Below are positions 9,155 through 17,957 of a stretch of 64,000 nt of DNA, in pieces. Position 1 is the first letter of the stretch. The number at the start of each line of letters is the position of its first letter. The stretch is from Variovorax sp. N23 (lineage in GTDB: Bacteria > Pseudomonadota > Gammaproteobacteria > Burkholderiales > Burkholderiaceae_C): the NCBI RefSeq assembly GCF_025486315.1, contig NZ_JAOOPY010000001.1, forward strand, positions 124,001 through 188,000, in the 5' to 3' direction. A program made the translations under genes and the position numbers. The notes below the pieces were generated by a model, which was not told where the DNA came from, did not search any database, and was given only the letters and a program-made list of their open reading frames with translations.

Positions 9155-10312
9155 TTGAAAAGTTTCTTAGTACATGCCGCCTTGTTCACTTCTGCAGCCC
9201 TGCTGTTGCAGGGCTGTGCCCCGTTGGGGCCGGGCTTCAGTTCGGCCAGCGGCGATGCCGACCAGGCGGTGTCGCCTTCGGGGTTCTCGGGACCCAACGA
9301 GGATCCGCCGCCGGCCGGCGCACTGACGGCGATCACCCCCGCGCTGATCCAGGCGCAACGTGACAACGCGGTCAGGCCCGTCCCCTCGGAGGTCCAGGCC
9401 CTGATCGGCGAGGCCGAGCCATACCGTATCGGCGCGGGCGACGTCGTGGGGATCGTGGTCTACGACCATCCCGAGATCGCGTTCAGCGCCACGCCGGCCA
9501 CCACCGTGGCCGACTCGGCCAGCATTTCGCCGGCGCCGGGCTTCATCGTGTCCAACACCGGGCAGCTGACTTTTCCGTACGCCGGGCCCGTCACCGCGGC
9601 AGGCCTGACCATCCAGGAACTCGAGGACATGCTGGTTCGCCGCCTGTCCCGCGTCTTCAAGAACCCGCAGCTCAGCGTGCGTGTGACCGCGTTCCGCAGC
9701 AAGCGTGCCTACATCGAAGGTGAGGTTCGCGCGCCGGGCCTGATGGTGTTCACCGACATCCCGATGACCCTGGCCGAAGCGCTCAACCGCGCGGGCGGTC
9801 TCTCGGCCAACGGGGACCGCTCGTTGGTGACGCTCACGCGCAACGGCAAGACGATTCCGCTCGATCTGATGGCACTGACCGACGCCGGTGTCGACCCGAC
9901 CCGCATTCCGCTCAAGAACGGCGATCTGGTGATGGTCCGCGGCCGTGACGAACGCAAGGTGACGGTGATGGGCGAGGTGAGCCAACAAGCCGCCATCCCG
10001 ATGCGCAATGGCCGTCTCAGCCTCAACGACGCGCTGATCGAAGCCGGCGGGGTGAACCTGAGCCAGGCGAACCCGCGTCAGATCTATGTGGTGCGCAACG
10101 AGCCGAAGGGCGGCCGGTCGCTGTTCCATCTGGATGCGCGCACGCCGATGGCGCTGGCACTGGCCGACCAGTTCGCGCTGCGTCCCAAGGACGTGGTCTT
10201 CGTCGATCCGGTGCCGCTGGTGCGCTGGAACCGCGTGATCAGTCTCGTCCTCCCGTCCACGACCACCGCCACGTCCGTACGCGAACTGAGCCGGCCGGTC
10301 GGCACGAACTGA
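9155..10312 (+). CDS. polysaccharide export outer-membrane lipoprotein (Wza/EpsA type)
   Basis: Outer-membrane channel component for capsule or exopolysaccharide. With the TTG start at 9155 the protein has 385 residues and a clean lipoprotein signal: a Lys at position 2, a hydrophobic stretch and the lipobox LLQGC with Cys21. A GGAG six bases before this TTG supports it over another in-frame TTG at 9134. The polysaccharide export domain begins near residue 90 (YRIGAGDVVGIVVYDHPEI), followed by SLBB-type repeats (KRAYIEGEVRAPG; RKVTVMGEVSQQA). It is first in an operon with a tyrosine phosphatase (6 bases downstream) and a tyrosine kinase, the wza-wzb-wzc arrangement of Wzy-dependent systems. 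Confidence 0.93.
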   Translation: MKSFLVHAALFTSAALLLQGCAPLGPGFSSASGDADQAVSPSGFSGPNEDPPPAGALTAITPALIQAQRDNAVRPVPSEVQALIGEAEPYRIGAGDVVGIVVYDHPEIAFSATPATTVADSASISPAPGFIVSNTGQLTFPYAGPVTAAGLTIQELEDMLVRRLSRVFKNPQLSVRVTAFRSKRAYIEGEVRAPGLMVFTDIPMTLAEALNRAGGLSANGDRSLVTLTRNGKTIPLDLMALTDAGVDPTRIPLKNGDLVMVRGRDERKVTVMGEVSQQAAIPMRNGRLSLNDALIEAGGVNLSQANPRQIYVVRNEPKGGRSLFHLDARTPMALALADQFALRPKDVVFVDPVPLVRWNRVISLVLPSTTTATSVRELSRPVGTN

Positions 10313-10318
10313 ACGACC

Positions 10319-10762
10319 GTGTCCATCCGGAACATCCTGATCGTGTGCATCGGAAACATCTGCCGCAGCCCCATGGCCGAAGGCCTGGTGAAGGCGGCCA
10401 TGCCCGATCGCCAGGTCGTCTCGGCGGGCCTGGGTGCGCTGGTCGGCCAGGGTGCCGACCCGATCGCCTGCGCGCTCATGAAGGAGCGCGGGCTGAGCAT
10501 CGATGCGCATCGTGCGCAGCAGATCCAGAGCGACATGTGCCGGCGTGCCGATCTCATTCTCGTGATGGACGGCGGGCAGCGGCGCGAGATCGAACAGCGC
10601 TATCCCTTCGCCCTCGGCCGCGTGTTTCGCCTGTGCGAACGCTCCGGCCAGGATGTGCCCGATCCGTACCGCGCCGGTGACAGCGCCTTTCGCACGTCCT
10701 TCGCGCTCATCGAGAACGGCGCGCAGCAGTGGGTCCAACGCATTTCAAGAGTGTCCAGCTGA
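10319..10762 (+). CDS. low-molecular-weight protein-tyrosine phosphatase (Wzb type)
   Basis: Expected to dephosphorylate the tyrosine-rich tail of the neighbouring kinase and so cycle polymer assembly. 147 residues, the usual size. The P-loop CIGNICRS has nucleophile Cys10 and Arg16 (C-X5-R-S), and the general acid is Asp115 in VPDPYRAGD. The start is GTG at 10319, seven bases after the upstream stop. The stop overlaps the kinase ATG by one base (TGATG), so phosphatase and kinase are translationally coupled and made together. Confidence 0.94.
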   Translation: MSIRNILIVCIGNICRSPMAEGLVKAAMPDRQVVSAGLGALVGQGADPIACALMKERGLSIDAHRAQQIQSDMCRRADLILVMDGGQRREIEQRYPFALGRVFRLCERSGQDVPDPYRAGDSAFRTSFALIENGAQQWVQRISRVSS

Positions 10763-13020
10763 TGAATTCCACATTTCCCCATTCCACCAGCGCTGTCCCG
10801 TCCAACGCCGTCGATGACGACAGCGATCTGGACGTCGGCCGCTATGTCGATGTGCTGCTGGCGCACAAGTGGCTGATCCTCGCCATCACCCTGGTGGTGC
10901 TCGCGATCGGCACGGCCTACGCGCTCATGGAGCGGCCGGTCTATCAGACCGAGGTGCTGATCCAGGTCGAGGACTCCGACGGCAGCGCCAGCAAGGGCGT
11001 GCTGGGCGAGGCGGCCGGGCTGTTCGACGTGCGCACGCCGACCAGCGCCGAGATGGAGATCATCCGCTCGCGGATGGTGGTGGCGCCGGCGGTGGAGGCG
11101 ACCAAGCTCTACATCTCGGCAAGCCCGCGCTACATCCCCTACATCGGTGGCTGGCTGGCGCGTCGCTCCAACGCGCTGTCCGACCCGGGCTTCCTGGGCT
11201 TGCAGGGCTATGTGTCGGGCACGGAGCGCATCGTGGTGTCGCAGTTCGACGTGCCGGCGCCGCTCGAAGGCGCGCTGTTCCGGGTGACGGCCAAGGGCGG
11301 CGGGCAGTACACGCTGGAGCATCCGCGCCTCGCGGCGCCGTTGACCGGCACGGTGGGCTCGATGCTCAACGCGCAAACCGAAGAAGGCCCGATCACGTTG
11401 CAGGTCGACCAACTCGCCGGAAAACCGGGCGCGGAGTTCGACCTGGTGCGCTCGGGCAAGTTGCCGACCGTGGCCGGCGTGCAGTCCGAGCTGGCGCTGA
11501 GTGAGCGAGGCAAGACCTCCGGCATCATCGCCGTGTCGATGATGGGGAGCGACCCCTACAGGATCACGCGGGTGCTCAATGCCGTCGGCGCGCAGTATGT
11601 GCGTCAGAACATCGAGCGCAAGGCGGCCGAGGCCCAGAAGACCCTGGCCTTCCTGGATGTGCAGCTGCCGCAGTTCAAGAAGCAGCTGGAGGCGTCGGAA
11701 GAGGTCTACAACCGCTTCCGCAACCAGAAGGCGACCGTGGCGTTCAACGAGGAAGCCACCGCGGTCCTGACCGAGTCCGTCGATCGGCAAACCCGCCTGC
11801 TCGATGCCCAGCAGCGCCGCCGCGAACTCGAGAGCCGCTTCACGGCCGCGCACCCGGCGGTGCAGACCCTCGATACGCAGATCGCCGCACTGCAGCGCGA
11901 GATCGCGAACATCCAGACCCGCATCAAGGGCCTGCCGGCCATCCAGCAGGAAGCCGTGCGCATGGAGCGCGACGTGAAGGTCAACACCGAGCTGTACCAG
12001 TCGCTCCTGAACAATGCGCTGCAACTGCGTCTGGTCAAGGAAGGCAAGGTCGGCAACGTGCGCGTGCTGGACGATGCGGTGGTGCCGGAGGTGCCGGTCA
12101 AGCCCAACCGCAAGGTCATCGTCGGCGCGGCGCTGGCACTGGGGCTGTTCCTCGGCATCGTTGTCGCCTTCCTGCGCAACGCCTTCATCGAGCAGCGCAT
12201 TCGCGATCCGCACGAGGTCGAAACGCACACGGGCCTGCCGGTGTTCTCCACGATCCCGATGAGCAATGCCCAGGATGCGATCGCCAAGCGTCGCCTCACC
12301 GGTGCCACCGGCGTGCGGCTGCTCGCGATCGAGCACCCGGACGATCCTGCCGTCGAGAGCCTGCGGAGCCTGCGCACGGCCATGCAGTTCGCGATGCTCG
12401 AATCGCCCAACAACCGCGTGCTGATCACCGGCGCGACGCCGGGTCTGGGCAAGAGCTTCGTGTCGGCCAACTTCGCGGCGCTCATGGCTGCGGCGGGCAA
12501 GCGCACGCTGCTGATCGACGCCGACCTGCGCCGCGGTCATGCCCATCAGTACTTCGGGCTCCAGCGTCATGGCGGCCTGTCGGAACTCATCGCGGGCAGC
12601 TTGACGGTGCAGCAGACGGTGCATCGCCAAGTCGTCCCCGACCTCGACTTCCTGGCCACCGGCCAGCTGCCGCCGAACCCGTCGGAACTGCTGGTGTCGG
12701 AGTCGTTCAAGGCGACGCTGGAGCGGTTGTCCGAACTCTACGACCTGGTGGTCATCGATACGCCGCCGGTGCTGGTGGCGGCCGACACGATGACCGTGGC
12801 GATGCATGCCGGCACCGTGCTGCTGGTGGCGCGGGCGGATCAGTCGACGATGGGCGAGCTCAAGGAGAGCGTGCGCCGTCTGTCGCTGGGCGGACGGGCA
12901 GCCACGGGCGTGCTGCTGAACGCCATGAACGTGGACAAGCGGGCGTACAGTGCCTACAAGTACGGCCGCTATCGCTACACGAACTACAACTACGAGAGCA
13001 TCCTGCCGGACGAGCAGTGA
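10762..13020 (+). CDS. polysaccharide co-polymerase with bacterial tyrosine kinase domain (Wzc type)
   Basis: Inner-membrane protein controlling chain length and export. 752 residues. Transmembrane helices lie at about 37-55 and 452-471, bounding a periplasmic Wzz-like region with coiled coil (about 285-400). The cytoplasmic BY-kinase domain has the EXXRXXR oligomerisation motif (532-538), Walker A GATPGLGKS (557-565), Walker A' LLIDAD (583-588) and Walker B VVIDTP (663-668). The C-terminus carries a cluster of seven tyrosines (729, 732, 734, 737, 739, 742, 744), the expected autophosphorylation sites. Kinase and co-polymerase are fused in one chain, as in other proteobacteria. A terminator lies 52 bases downstream. 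Confidence 0.95.
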   Translation: MNSTFPHSTSAVPSNAVDDDSDLDVGRYVDVLLAHKWLILAITLVVLAIGTAYALMERPVYQTEVLIQVEDSDGSASKGVLGEAAGLFDVRTPTSAEMEIIRSRMVVAPAVEATKLYISASPRYIPYIGGWLARRSNALSDPGFLGLQGYVSGTERIVVSQFDVPAPLEGALFRVTAKGGGQYTLEHPRLAAPLTGTVGSMLNAQTEEGPITLQVDQLAGKPGAEFDLVRSGKLPTVAGVQSELALSERGKTSGIIAVSMMGSDPYRITRVLNAVGAQYVRQNIERKAAEAQKTLAFLDVQLPQFKKQLEASEEVYNRFRNQKATVAFNEEATAVLTESVDRQTRLLDAQQRRRELESRFTAAHPAVQTLDTQIAALQREIANIQTRIKGLPAIQQEAVRMERDVKVNTELYQSLLNNALQLRLVKEGKVGNVRVLDDAVVPEVPVKPNRKVIVGAALALGLFLGIVVAFLRNAFIEQRIRDPHEVETHTGLPVFSTIPMSNAQDAIAKRRLTGATGVRLLAIEHPDDPAVESLRSLRTAMQFAMLESPNNRVLITGATPGLGKSFVSANFAALMAAAGKRTLLIDADLRRGHAHQYFGLQRHGGLSELIAGSLTVQQTVHRQVVPDLDFLATGQLPPNPSELLVSESFKATLERLSELYDLVVIDTPPVLVAADTMTVAMHAGTVLLVARADQSTMGELKESVRRLSLGGRAATGVLLNAMNVDKRAYSAYKYGRYRYTNYNYESILPDEQ

Positions 13021-13072
13021 TGCGGCGCCGGGACCGAGGGTCTCGGCCTTGTCATCAGGCGCGGATGTGCCA

Positions 13073-13104
13073 GACAAAAGGACCGCCGAGGCGGTCCTTT
13101 TGTC
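13073..13104. terminator. bidirectional terminator between the convergent polysaccharide operons
   Basis: A perfect 15-base inverted repeat with a two-base centre: GACAAAAGGACCGCC at 13073-13087 and its complement at 13090-13104. A-rich bases on one arm give T-rich bases on the other, so it can end transcription from both sides. It lies between the kinase stop (13020) and the stop of the minus-strand glycosyltransferase (13126). Confidence 0.9.
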
Positions 13105-13125
13105 ATGGGGCCGTGCTGCGATGCC

Positions 13126-14358
13126 TCACCGAGGCCGTGGCGCGATGCAGTCCAGCAGGTCGCGCTCGAAGCGGGCCAGCACGGCGTCGCGGGCCATGTG
13201 CTCTTGCGCGAAGCGACGGGCGCGCTCGCCCAGCGTGCGGCGCAGCGGCGCATCGGCGGCCAGGGCCTGTAGGGCGATGGCGAAGGCGGAGGCGTCCTCC
13301 GGTGGCACGATGCGGCCGCACTGCGCGACCACTTGCCCCAGTTCGGTCTCGGGCCGGGCGCCGGCCAGCACCGGGCGCCCGCTGCTGAGCATGCCGGTGA
13401 GCTTCGAGGGCATGACCAGGTCGGCGGCATCGGCACGCTGCGGCAGCAGGTGAACGTCGGCCAGGCCGAGCAGTTCGCCCAGTCGGTCGACCGGCTGGAG
13501 GTCCAGGAAATGCACGTTGGGCAGGCCGGCGCAACGTGCCATCAGTCCTTCGCGCCCGGCACCGTTGCCACAGAACACGAAAACGAGGTTCGGATCACTG
13601 CGCGTCTGCAGGGCCAGCTCGGCGAGCAACTCCAGGCCTTGCTTGGCACCCATGTTGCCCGAGTACAGTGCCACGACCGCATCGTCGGGGATGCCGAGTT
13701 CGCGCCGGTAGGGGCTGGGACTCGACAGAGGCTGGATGGCCGAGACATCGGCCCAGTTGGGAAAGGACAGCAGCCGCTCGGGGGCGACCCCCTTGCTGCG
13801 CGCGCGTTCCAGCATGCGCTGCGAGATCGTCGAGACCCGGTCGAAACGCTGCATCAGGTGGCGTTCGCCGCTGCTCACGATCGCGCGCAGGCGTTCGCCC
13901 TTGAGCAGGCCCAGTTCGAAGGCGGCATCGACCTCGTAGTCCTGGATGTGCAGCCAGCTGCGGGCCGACCGAATGCGGGCGAACAGCAGGCCCGCGGGCG
14001 TGCAGAAGAGCGGGGGCTCGGTCATCCAGACCACGTCGGGTTTCCAGCGCCATTGCGCCAGGAGCGCCGGGATGCTGGCGATCGCGAAGCTCGCCAGATG
14101 CAGCAGGCGGCGTGTGCCGTTGACCTTGCGAGGCACCCACAGCGGCGTGCGGAAGACCTGGGCGCCCCGCCATGCCTCGCGCGTGTAGCGGCTGCCGCTG
14201 TAGCCGGCGCGGACTTGCCAGTCGGGGTAGTACGGCGGTGCGGTGACGACCCGCACGTCGTGGCCGCGCGCGGCGAGCCAGGCGACCATTTCGCCGGTGT
14301 ACTTGCCGATGCCCGTGAGTTCGGGTGCGAAATTGATGCCGTAGACGAGGAGTTTCAT
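13126..14358 (-). CDS. glycosyltransferase family 4, WcaI-like
   Basis: 410 residues, cytosolic or membrane-associated, with a GT-B fold inferred. The N-terminus KLLVYGINFAPELTGIGKYT and the APPYYPDWQ motif match colanic-acid WcaI-type transferases. A C-terminal UDP/GDP-sugar-binding half is visible from VALYSGNMGAKQGLELLAEL through FVFCGNGAGREGL to MPSKLTGMLSSGRPVLAG. The sugar it adds cannot be told from sequence. Start at ATG 14358 (MKLLVYG); an upstream ATG four codons earlier would place an extra LTS before it. Last gene of the minus-strand arm, 43 bases after the polymerase stop. Confidence 0.88.
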   Translation of the reverse strand: MKLLVYGINFAPELTGIGKYTGEMVAWLAARGHDVRVVTAPPYYPDWQVRAGYSGSRYTREAWRGAQVFRTPLWVPRKVNGTRRLLHLASFAIASIPALLAQWRWKPDVVWMTEPPLFCTPAGLLFARIRSARSWLHIQDYEVDAAFELGLLKGERLRAIVSSGERHLMQRFDRVSTISQRMLERARSKGVAPERLLSFPNWADVSAIQPLSSPSPYRRELGIPDDAVVALYSGNMGAKQGLELLAELALQTRSDPNLVFVFCGNGAGREGLMARCAGLPNVHFLDLQPVDRLGELLGLADVHLLPQRADAADLVMPSKLTGMLSSGRPVLAGARPETELGQVVAQCGRIVPPEDASAFAIALQALAADAPLRRTLGERARRFAQEHMARDAVLARFERDLLDCIAPRPR

Positions 14359-14401
14359 CGATGTGAGCAAGCGTGAGACCCGGCGTCTGGCCGGCCCCGT
14401 C

Positions 14402-15754
14402 TCACGAGGACGAGGAACGCGTCGAGAAGAAGTCGCCCGCCGGATATCGGAAGAGGAGGAGGAAGTATCCCAGCAGTACGCCGAGCAGTGCGTTGGCGGT
14501 CAGCTGACCGATGGCCGGCCAGGTCATCAGGCCCACCACCATGGCAATCCACAGCACCATGGGAAAGGCCGCGTGCCGAAGGATCGACAAGCGCAGCGCG
14601 TAGGCCAGGCCACCGATCAGCACGGCGAGCTTGAGCGCCACGAAGGCAAAGCCGAGCAGGCCGCCTTCCAGAACGATCCGGCCCGTTTCGGATTCGGCCA
14701 GCGCAAAGTTGGCGCCGCCGCGGTACAGGGAGGCCGCCAGGTTCGAGCCGGCCCCCAAGCCCTTGCCGAGCCAGGTCACCTGGTCGAGCACCCGGGGTTC
14801 GCCGATGAAGGTCGCAAGCAGGCGGTCCCAGAAGTTTTCGTCCGAGGCGGCCTGCTCGAAGCGCTGCTGCGTGACCAGGATCGCGTCGGAGAAGAAGAAG
14901 AGGAAGCCGGCGGCGAGCACCGCTGCCACCAGCGCGGCCCCGAGGGCGGCCGGCTTGTCACGCGTTCTGGCGAAGACGAGCCGTGCGACCAGGTACGCGC
15001 CGAGCATCACGCCAGCCGAAATCACGCCTGCGCGCGAACCGCTGACCACGCTGCCGACAACGAAGGCCCCGAAGCCGGTCAGTGCGAACAATCGCTGGAT
15101 GTTCGTGCGCTTGCGTGCGCCCAGGAGCGCGAACACGGCCGGTGCGACCATGAGGAGGTAGGCCGAGTAGCCGGACGTGAAGCTGAAGGTGCCCGTGGTC
15201 CGCACCACGCCGGCGATCGCGACGAAGACCGAATCCTCGTCGCCGTCCAACTGGCGATTGATGGCGGCACCCGGCGGCGAATAGTGCTGCAGCACAGCCA
15301 GGGGCGCCAGGACGATCATGAGCAGGACGGCCATGCGGACGGCGGCGTTGAAGTCGGTCTCGGTCATCGCGGCGGCGGCGGCCACGGCGAACCAGAGGTA
15401 CAGCAACCAGAAGCGCAGGCCGATGACGAAGACGGTCGGTGAGCTCTCGCCGCCGACCAGTTGCATCAAGCCCCATCCGATCACCAGCAAGGTCCAGGCG
15501 AGCATGGCCGTCACCACCTGGGGGTAGCGGCGGAGGTGGCCGCCCCGCCAGGCGTACAGCACCAGATAGACGGCCAGCAGGTCACGCAGCAGGACGAGGG
15601 GCAGGGTGGATGCGGAGGCCACCCATTTGCGGATGGCGCCCTCGAAGACCACGATCAGGAACACCGCCAGGAAGACGCGGCCTGCGCGGCTGAGGGCGGT
15701 GGGCCGGCTCGCCGCGCGCGCAGCGACGCGATGGGTGGGGGCGTGGCTGCTCAT
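14402..15754 (-). CDS. O-antigen/exopolysaccharide polymerase-like membrane protein (Wzy type)
   Basis: 450 residues and strongly hydrophobic, with about ten to twelve transmembrane segments (for example VFLAVFLIVVFEGAIRKW, LRFWLLYLWFAVAAAAA, FALTGFGAFVVGSVVSGSRA). A larger loop near residues 310-370 and the SGSRAG motif fit the O-antigen polymerase/ligase superfamily. In a Wzy-dependent system it would join lipid-linked repeat units in the periplasm. The ATG at 15754 overlaps the upstream glycosyltransferase stop by ATGA, which fixes the start; a longer frame upstream of it is an out-of-frame shadow of that gene. Sequence in this family is poorly conserved, so polymerase is more certain than the exact role. 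Confidence 0.82.
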   Translation of the reverse strand: MSSHAPTHRVAARAASRPTALSRAGRVFLAVFLIVVFEGAIRKWVASASTLPLVLLRDLLAVYLVLYAWRGGHLRRYPQVVTAMLAWTLLVIGWGLMQLVGGESSPTVFVIGLRFWLLYLWFAVAAAAAMTETDFNAAVRMAVLLMIVLAPLAVLQHYSPPGAAINRQLDGDEDSVFVAIAGVVRTTGTFSFTSGYSAYLLMVAPAVFALLGARKRTNIQRLFALTGFGAFVVGSVVSGSRAGVISAGVMLGAYLVARLVFARTRDKPAALGAALVAAVLAAGFLFFFSDAILVTQQRFEQAASDENFWDRLLATFIGEPRVLDQVTWLGKGLGAGSNLAASLYRGGANFALAESETGRIVLEGGLLGFAFVALKLAVLIGGLAYALRLSILRHAAFPMVLWIAMVVGLMTWPAIGQLTANALLGVLLGYFLLLFRYPAGDFFSTRSSSS

Positions 15755-16794
15755 TGCAGAACCTTCGTGCTGCGCGCGGCGGTGGCGGAGGCTGTCGTCG
15801 GGCGCTCGGCCGGTACGCTGGCGCGTGCGTCGTTGTACAGCGCCTGAAGGGCAGCGGTGTGGGCGGCGGTGTCGTGCGGCTCGTACCAGCGCCGTGCGGC
15901 ACGCCCGATGAGCCAGGGATCCAGATTCTTCGTGCCGTCGAGCGCGCGGAAGCCCGCGGCGTAGTGGACATTGGGCTGCATGCCGTCGTGTGCCGCCAGC
16001 TCGGGCCACAGCATGACGGGACAGGTGCCGTGTGCGGCGTAGGCCGCGAAGATGCCGCTCTTGCCGACGTGGTCGGCGGGATAGGACAGTGCGCCGAAGC
16101 GCGCCGTTGCCAGCGCCTGGCTCACCTGCTCGGGGGGCAGCATGCCGTGCCGGACCACATCGGCGTCGGCGAGCGAATTCGCCATCGTCGCATCCTGCAT
16201 CGGTTTGCCGATGTCGTGAATCCGCAGGTTGTGGCGCTTGGCGAAGCGGAAGATCTCGCCGTCGCCGAAAGCGTAGGACTGCGAGCGGATGGCTTCGCTG
16301 CCGAACACGACGATCGACGCCTCGCGTTCGTTGTCCAGCACCGCGGGTTCGCCCACGTTCGAGAACACCGGCAGCACACGGTGCGGCGCGCTCGCGTTGT
16401 GCAAGCGCAGCCACTGCGCCGCCAGTTCACGGTTGGTGAGCCAGAAGTCGGCCTGATCGACCAACTCGCGTGCGATGCGCTTCTGGATACCGCTCAGCCA
16501 GAAGGCCGAACCCCAGGGCGGGCCGGAGGCATACAGCTCGTGGAAGACCACACCGAAGACCTTGAACCGCGTTCGCAGACGCTTCGTCTCGCTCAGCAAC
16601 CAGGTCGGCACGCCGCGCTTCTGGAAGCCGTAGCCGCTGAAGTGGAGCAACAGCATGTCGCCCGACCACCCGCGCGTATCGGTCTGTGCCGTCAGTTCCT
16701 GGATCGGCGCGTCGAGCGAACCGCCGAGCATCGACGCGTAGTCGCGCACACCGCCGCCACCGGGCGGAATCACGGAGAGTGAAGGGGATTGCAT
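15751..16794 (-). CDS. putative glycosyltransferase of the exopolysaccharide locus
   Basis: 347 residues, no signal peptide or membrane segment. I recognise only the general layout of a GT-B glycosyltransferase. The N-terminal half has PPGGGGVRDYASMLGG, LLHFSGYGFQKRGVP, VVFHELYASGPPWGSAFW and a following helix, as in transferases that bind an acceptor. A conserved-looking centre (VLPVFSNVGEP, IVVFGSEAIRS) precedes a C-terminal region with FGALSYPADHVGKSGIFAAYAAHG, resembling a nucleotide-sugar site. Donor and acceptor are unknown. Start at ATG 16794, 22 bases after the GDP-fucose synthase stop; the stop overlaps the polymerase start by ATGA. Confidence 0.7.
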   Translation of the reverse strand: MQSPSLSVIPPGGGGVRDYASMLGGSLDAPIQELTAQTDTRGWSGDMLLLHFSGYGFQKRGVPTWLLSETKRLRTRFKVFGVVFHELYASGPPWGSAFWLSGIQKRIARELVDQADFWLTNRELAAQWLRLHNASAPHRVLPVFSNVGEPAVLDNEREASIVVFGSEAIRSQSYAFGDGEIFRFAKRHNLRIHDIGKPMQDATMANSLADADVVRHGMLPPEQVSQALATARFGALSYPADHVGKSGIFAAYAAHGTCPVMLWPELAAHDGMQPNVHYAAGFRALDGTKNLDPWLIGRAARRWYEPHDTAAHTAALQALYNDARASVPAERPTTASATAARSTKVLQ

Positions 16795-16816
16795 ACCGCA
16801 GTGTGAGCGATACCTG

Positions 16817-17785
16817 TCACGCGGCCACGGGCGCGCGCGAAAGAAAGTCCTGGTAGGCGCGTTCGATCCCCTCGCGCAGCCCGACCTGTGGCGCCCAGCC
16901 CAGTGCCCGCATCCGCGTGATGTCGAGCAGCTTGCGAGGCGCGCCGTCGGGCTTGCTGGTGTCCATGCGGATCTCACCCTGGTAGCCGATGACGTCACCG
17001 ACCAGGCGCGCCAGATCGGCGATGGACAGGTCCTCGCCGCTGCCGACGTTGATGTGGCTGTTCATCGGATCGGTGCAGCCGGCATAGCGTTCCGGCTCGA
17101 GATTCATGACGTGCACGCAGGCGGCCGCCATGTCGTCGACGTAGAGGAATTCGCGCTTGGCCTTGCCGGTGCCCCAGATGACGACATCGGCTGCGTTGGC
17201 TTCGCGGGCCTCGTGGAAGCGGCGGATCAGCGCCGGCAGCACATGGCTGTTGTCCGGGTGATAGTTGTCGCCGGGCCCGTACAGGTTGGTCGGCATCACG
17301 CTGCGGTAGTCGGTGCCGTACTGGCGGTTGTAGCTCTCGCAGAGCTTGATGCCGGCGATCTTGGCGATGGCGTAGGGCTCGTTGGTCGGCTCCAGCTTGC
17401 CTGTGAGCAGTGCGTCTTCGGCCATCGGCTGCGGTGCGAGCCGGGGGTAGATGCAGCTTGAACCGAGGAACAGCAGCCGTTGCACGCCGCTGCGCCAGGC
17501 TTCGTTGATCACATTGGCTTCCAGCATCAGGTTGGCGTACAGGAATTCGGCTGGATAGGTGTTGTTGGCGTGGATGCCCCCGACCTTGGCGGCGGCCAGG
17601 TACACCTGTTGCGGCTTTTCTTGCGCCATGAACGCGCGCACTGCGGCCTGATCCGTCAGATCCAGTTCGGCGTGCGTGCGTGTGATGATGCGGGTGTGCC
17701 CCAGGGCTTCGAGGCAGCGGACAATGGCGCTTCCGACCATGCCACGGTGGCCAGCCACATAGATGGGCATATCGAGTTGGTTCAT
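16817..17785 (-). CDS. fcl: GDP-L-fucose synthase (GDP-4-keto-6-deoxymannose epimerase/reductase)
   Basis: Converts GDP-4-keto-6-deoxy-D-mannose to GDP-L-fucose with NADPH. 322 residues, standard length. An extended short-chain dehydrogenase: the nucleotide-binding motif [13 protein letters not shown] is near the N-terminus, the substrate-site SSCIYPR is around residue 110, and the catalytic Tyr-X3-Lys is in YAIAKIAG with an upstream Ser. [18 protein letters not shown] is characteristic of the family. ATGs at 17785 and 17770 are both possible; neither has a clear ribosome-binding site. Its presence implies a fucose-containing polymer, but the enzyme that makes its substrate (GDP-mannose 4,6-dehydratase) is not in this window. 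Confidence 0.93.
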   Translation of the reverse strand: MNQLDMPIYVAGHRGMVGSAIVRCLEALGHTRIITRTHAELDLTDQAAVRAFMAQEKPQQVYLAAAKVGGIHANNTYPAEFLYANLMLEANVINEAWRSGVQRLLFLGSSCIYPRLAPQPMAEDALLTGKLEPTNEPYAIAKIAGIKLCESYNRQYGTDYRSVMPTNLYGPGDNYHPDNSHVLPALIRRFHEAREANAADVVIWGTGKAKREFLYVDDMAAACVHVMNLEPERYAGCTDPMNSHINVGSGEDLSIADLARLVGDVIGYQGEIRMDTSKPDGAPRKLLDITRMRALGWAPQVGLREGIERAYQDFLSRAPVAA

Positions 17786-17957
17786 GAGATCAGATGGTAG
17801 TTAGCGGAGAACTGGCAGTACCCGTCTTCCGCGAGCGCGTTCGATCGGGGTTCTTCGTGCAGCCATCGGGGAAACACCGGGAGATGGTGCACGAGGTGCA
17901 GTGTGCATCATCATCTCTTTGCCGACCGGCCGGAAGACCGCGCGGCAGACCGACCGC
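17786..17957 (-). other. 172-base gap inside the minus-strand polysaccharide arm
   Basis: No coding sequence is supported. An imperfect hairpin at 17881-17910 has arms GATGGTGCAC and GTGCATCATC around a 10-base loop, pairing with one mismatch. There is no T-tract. It could modulate expression between the sugar transferase and fcl, or the gap may hold a second promoter, but no good promoter match was found. Confidence 0.3.

Noticed and set aside
14402..16414. 670-codon frame suggesting a fusion of polymerase with an N-terminal domain
   Set aside because: The first ~220 codons overlap the neighbouring glycosyltransferase out of frame; the polymerase begins at 15754 with an ATGA overlap.
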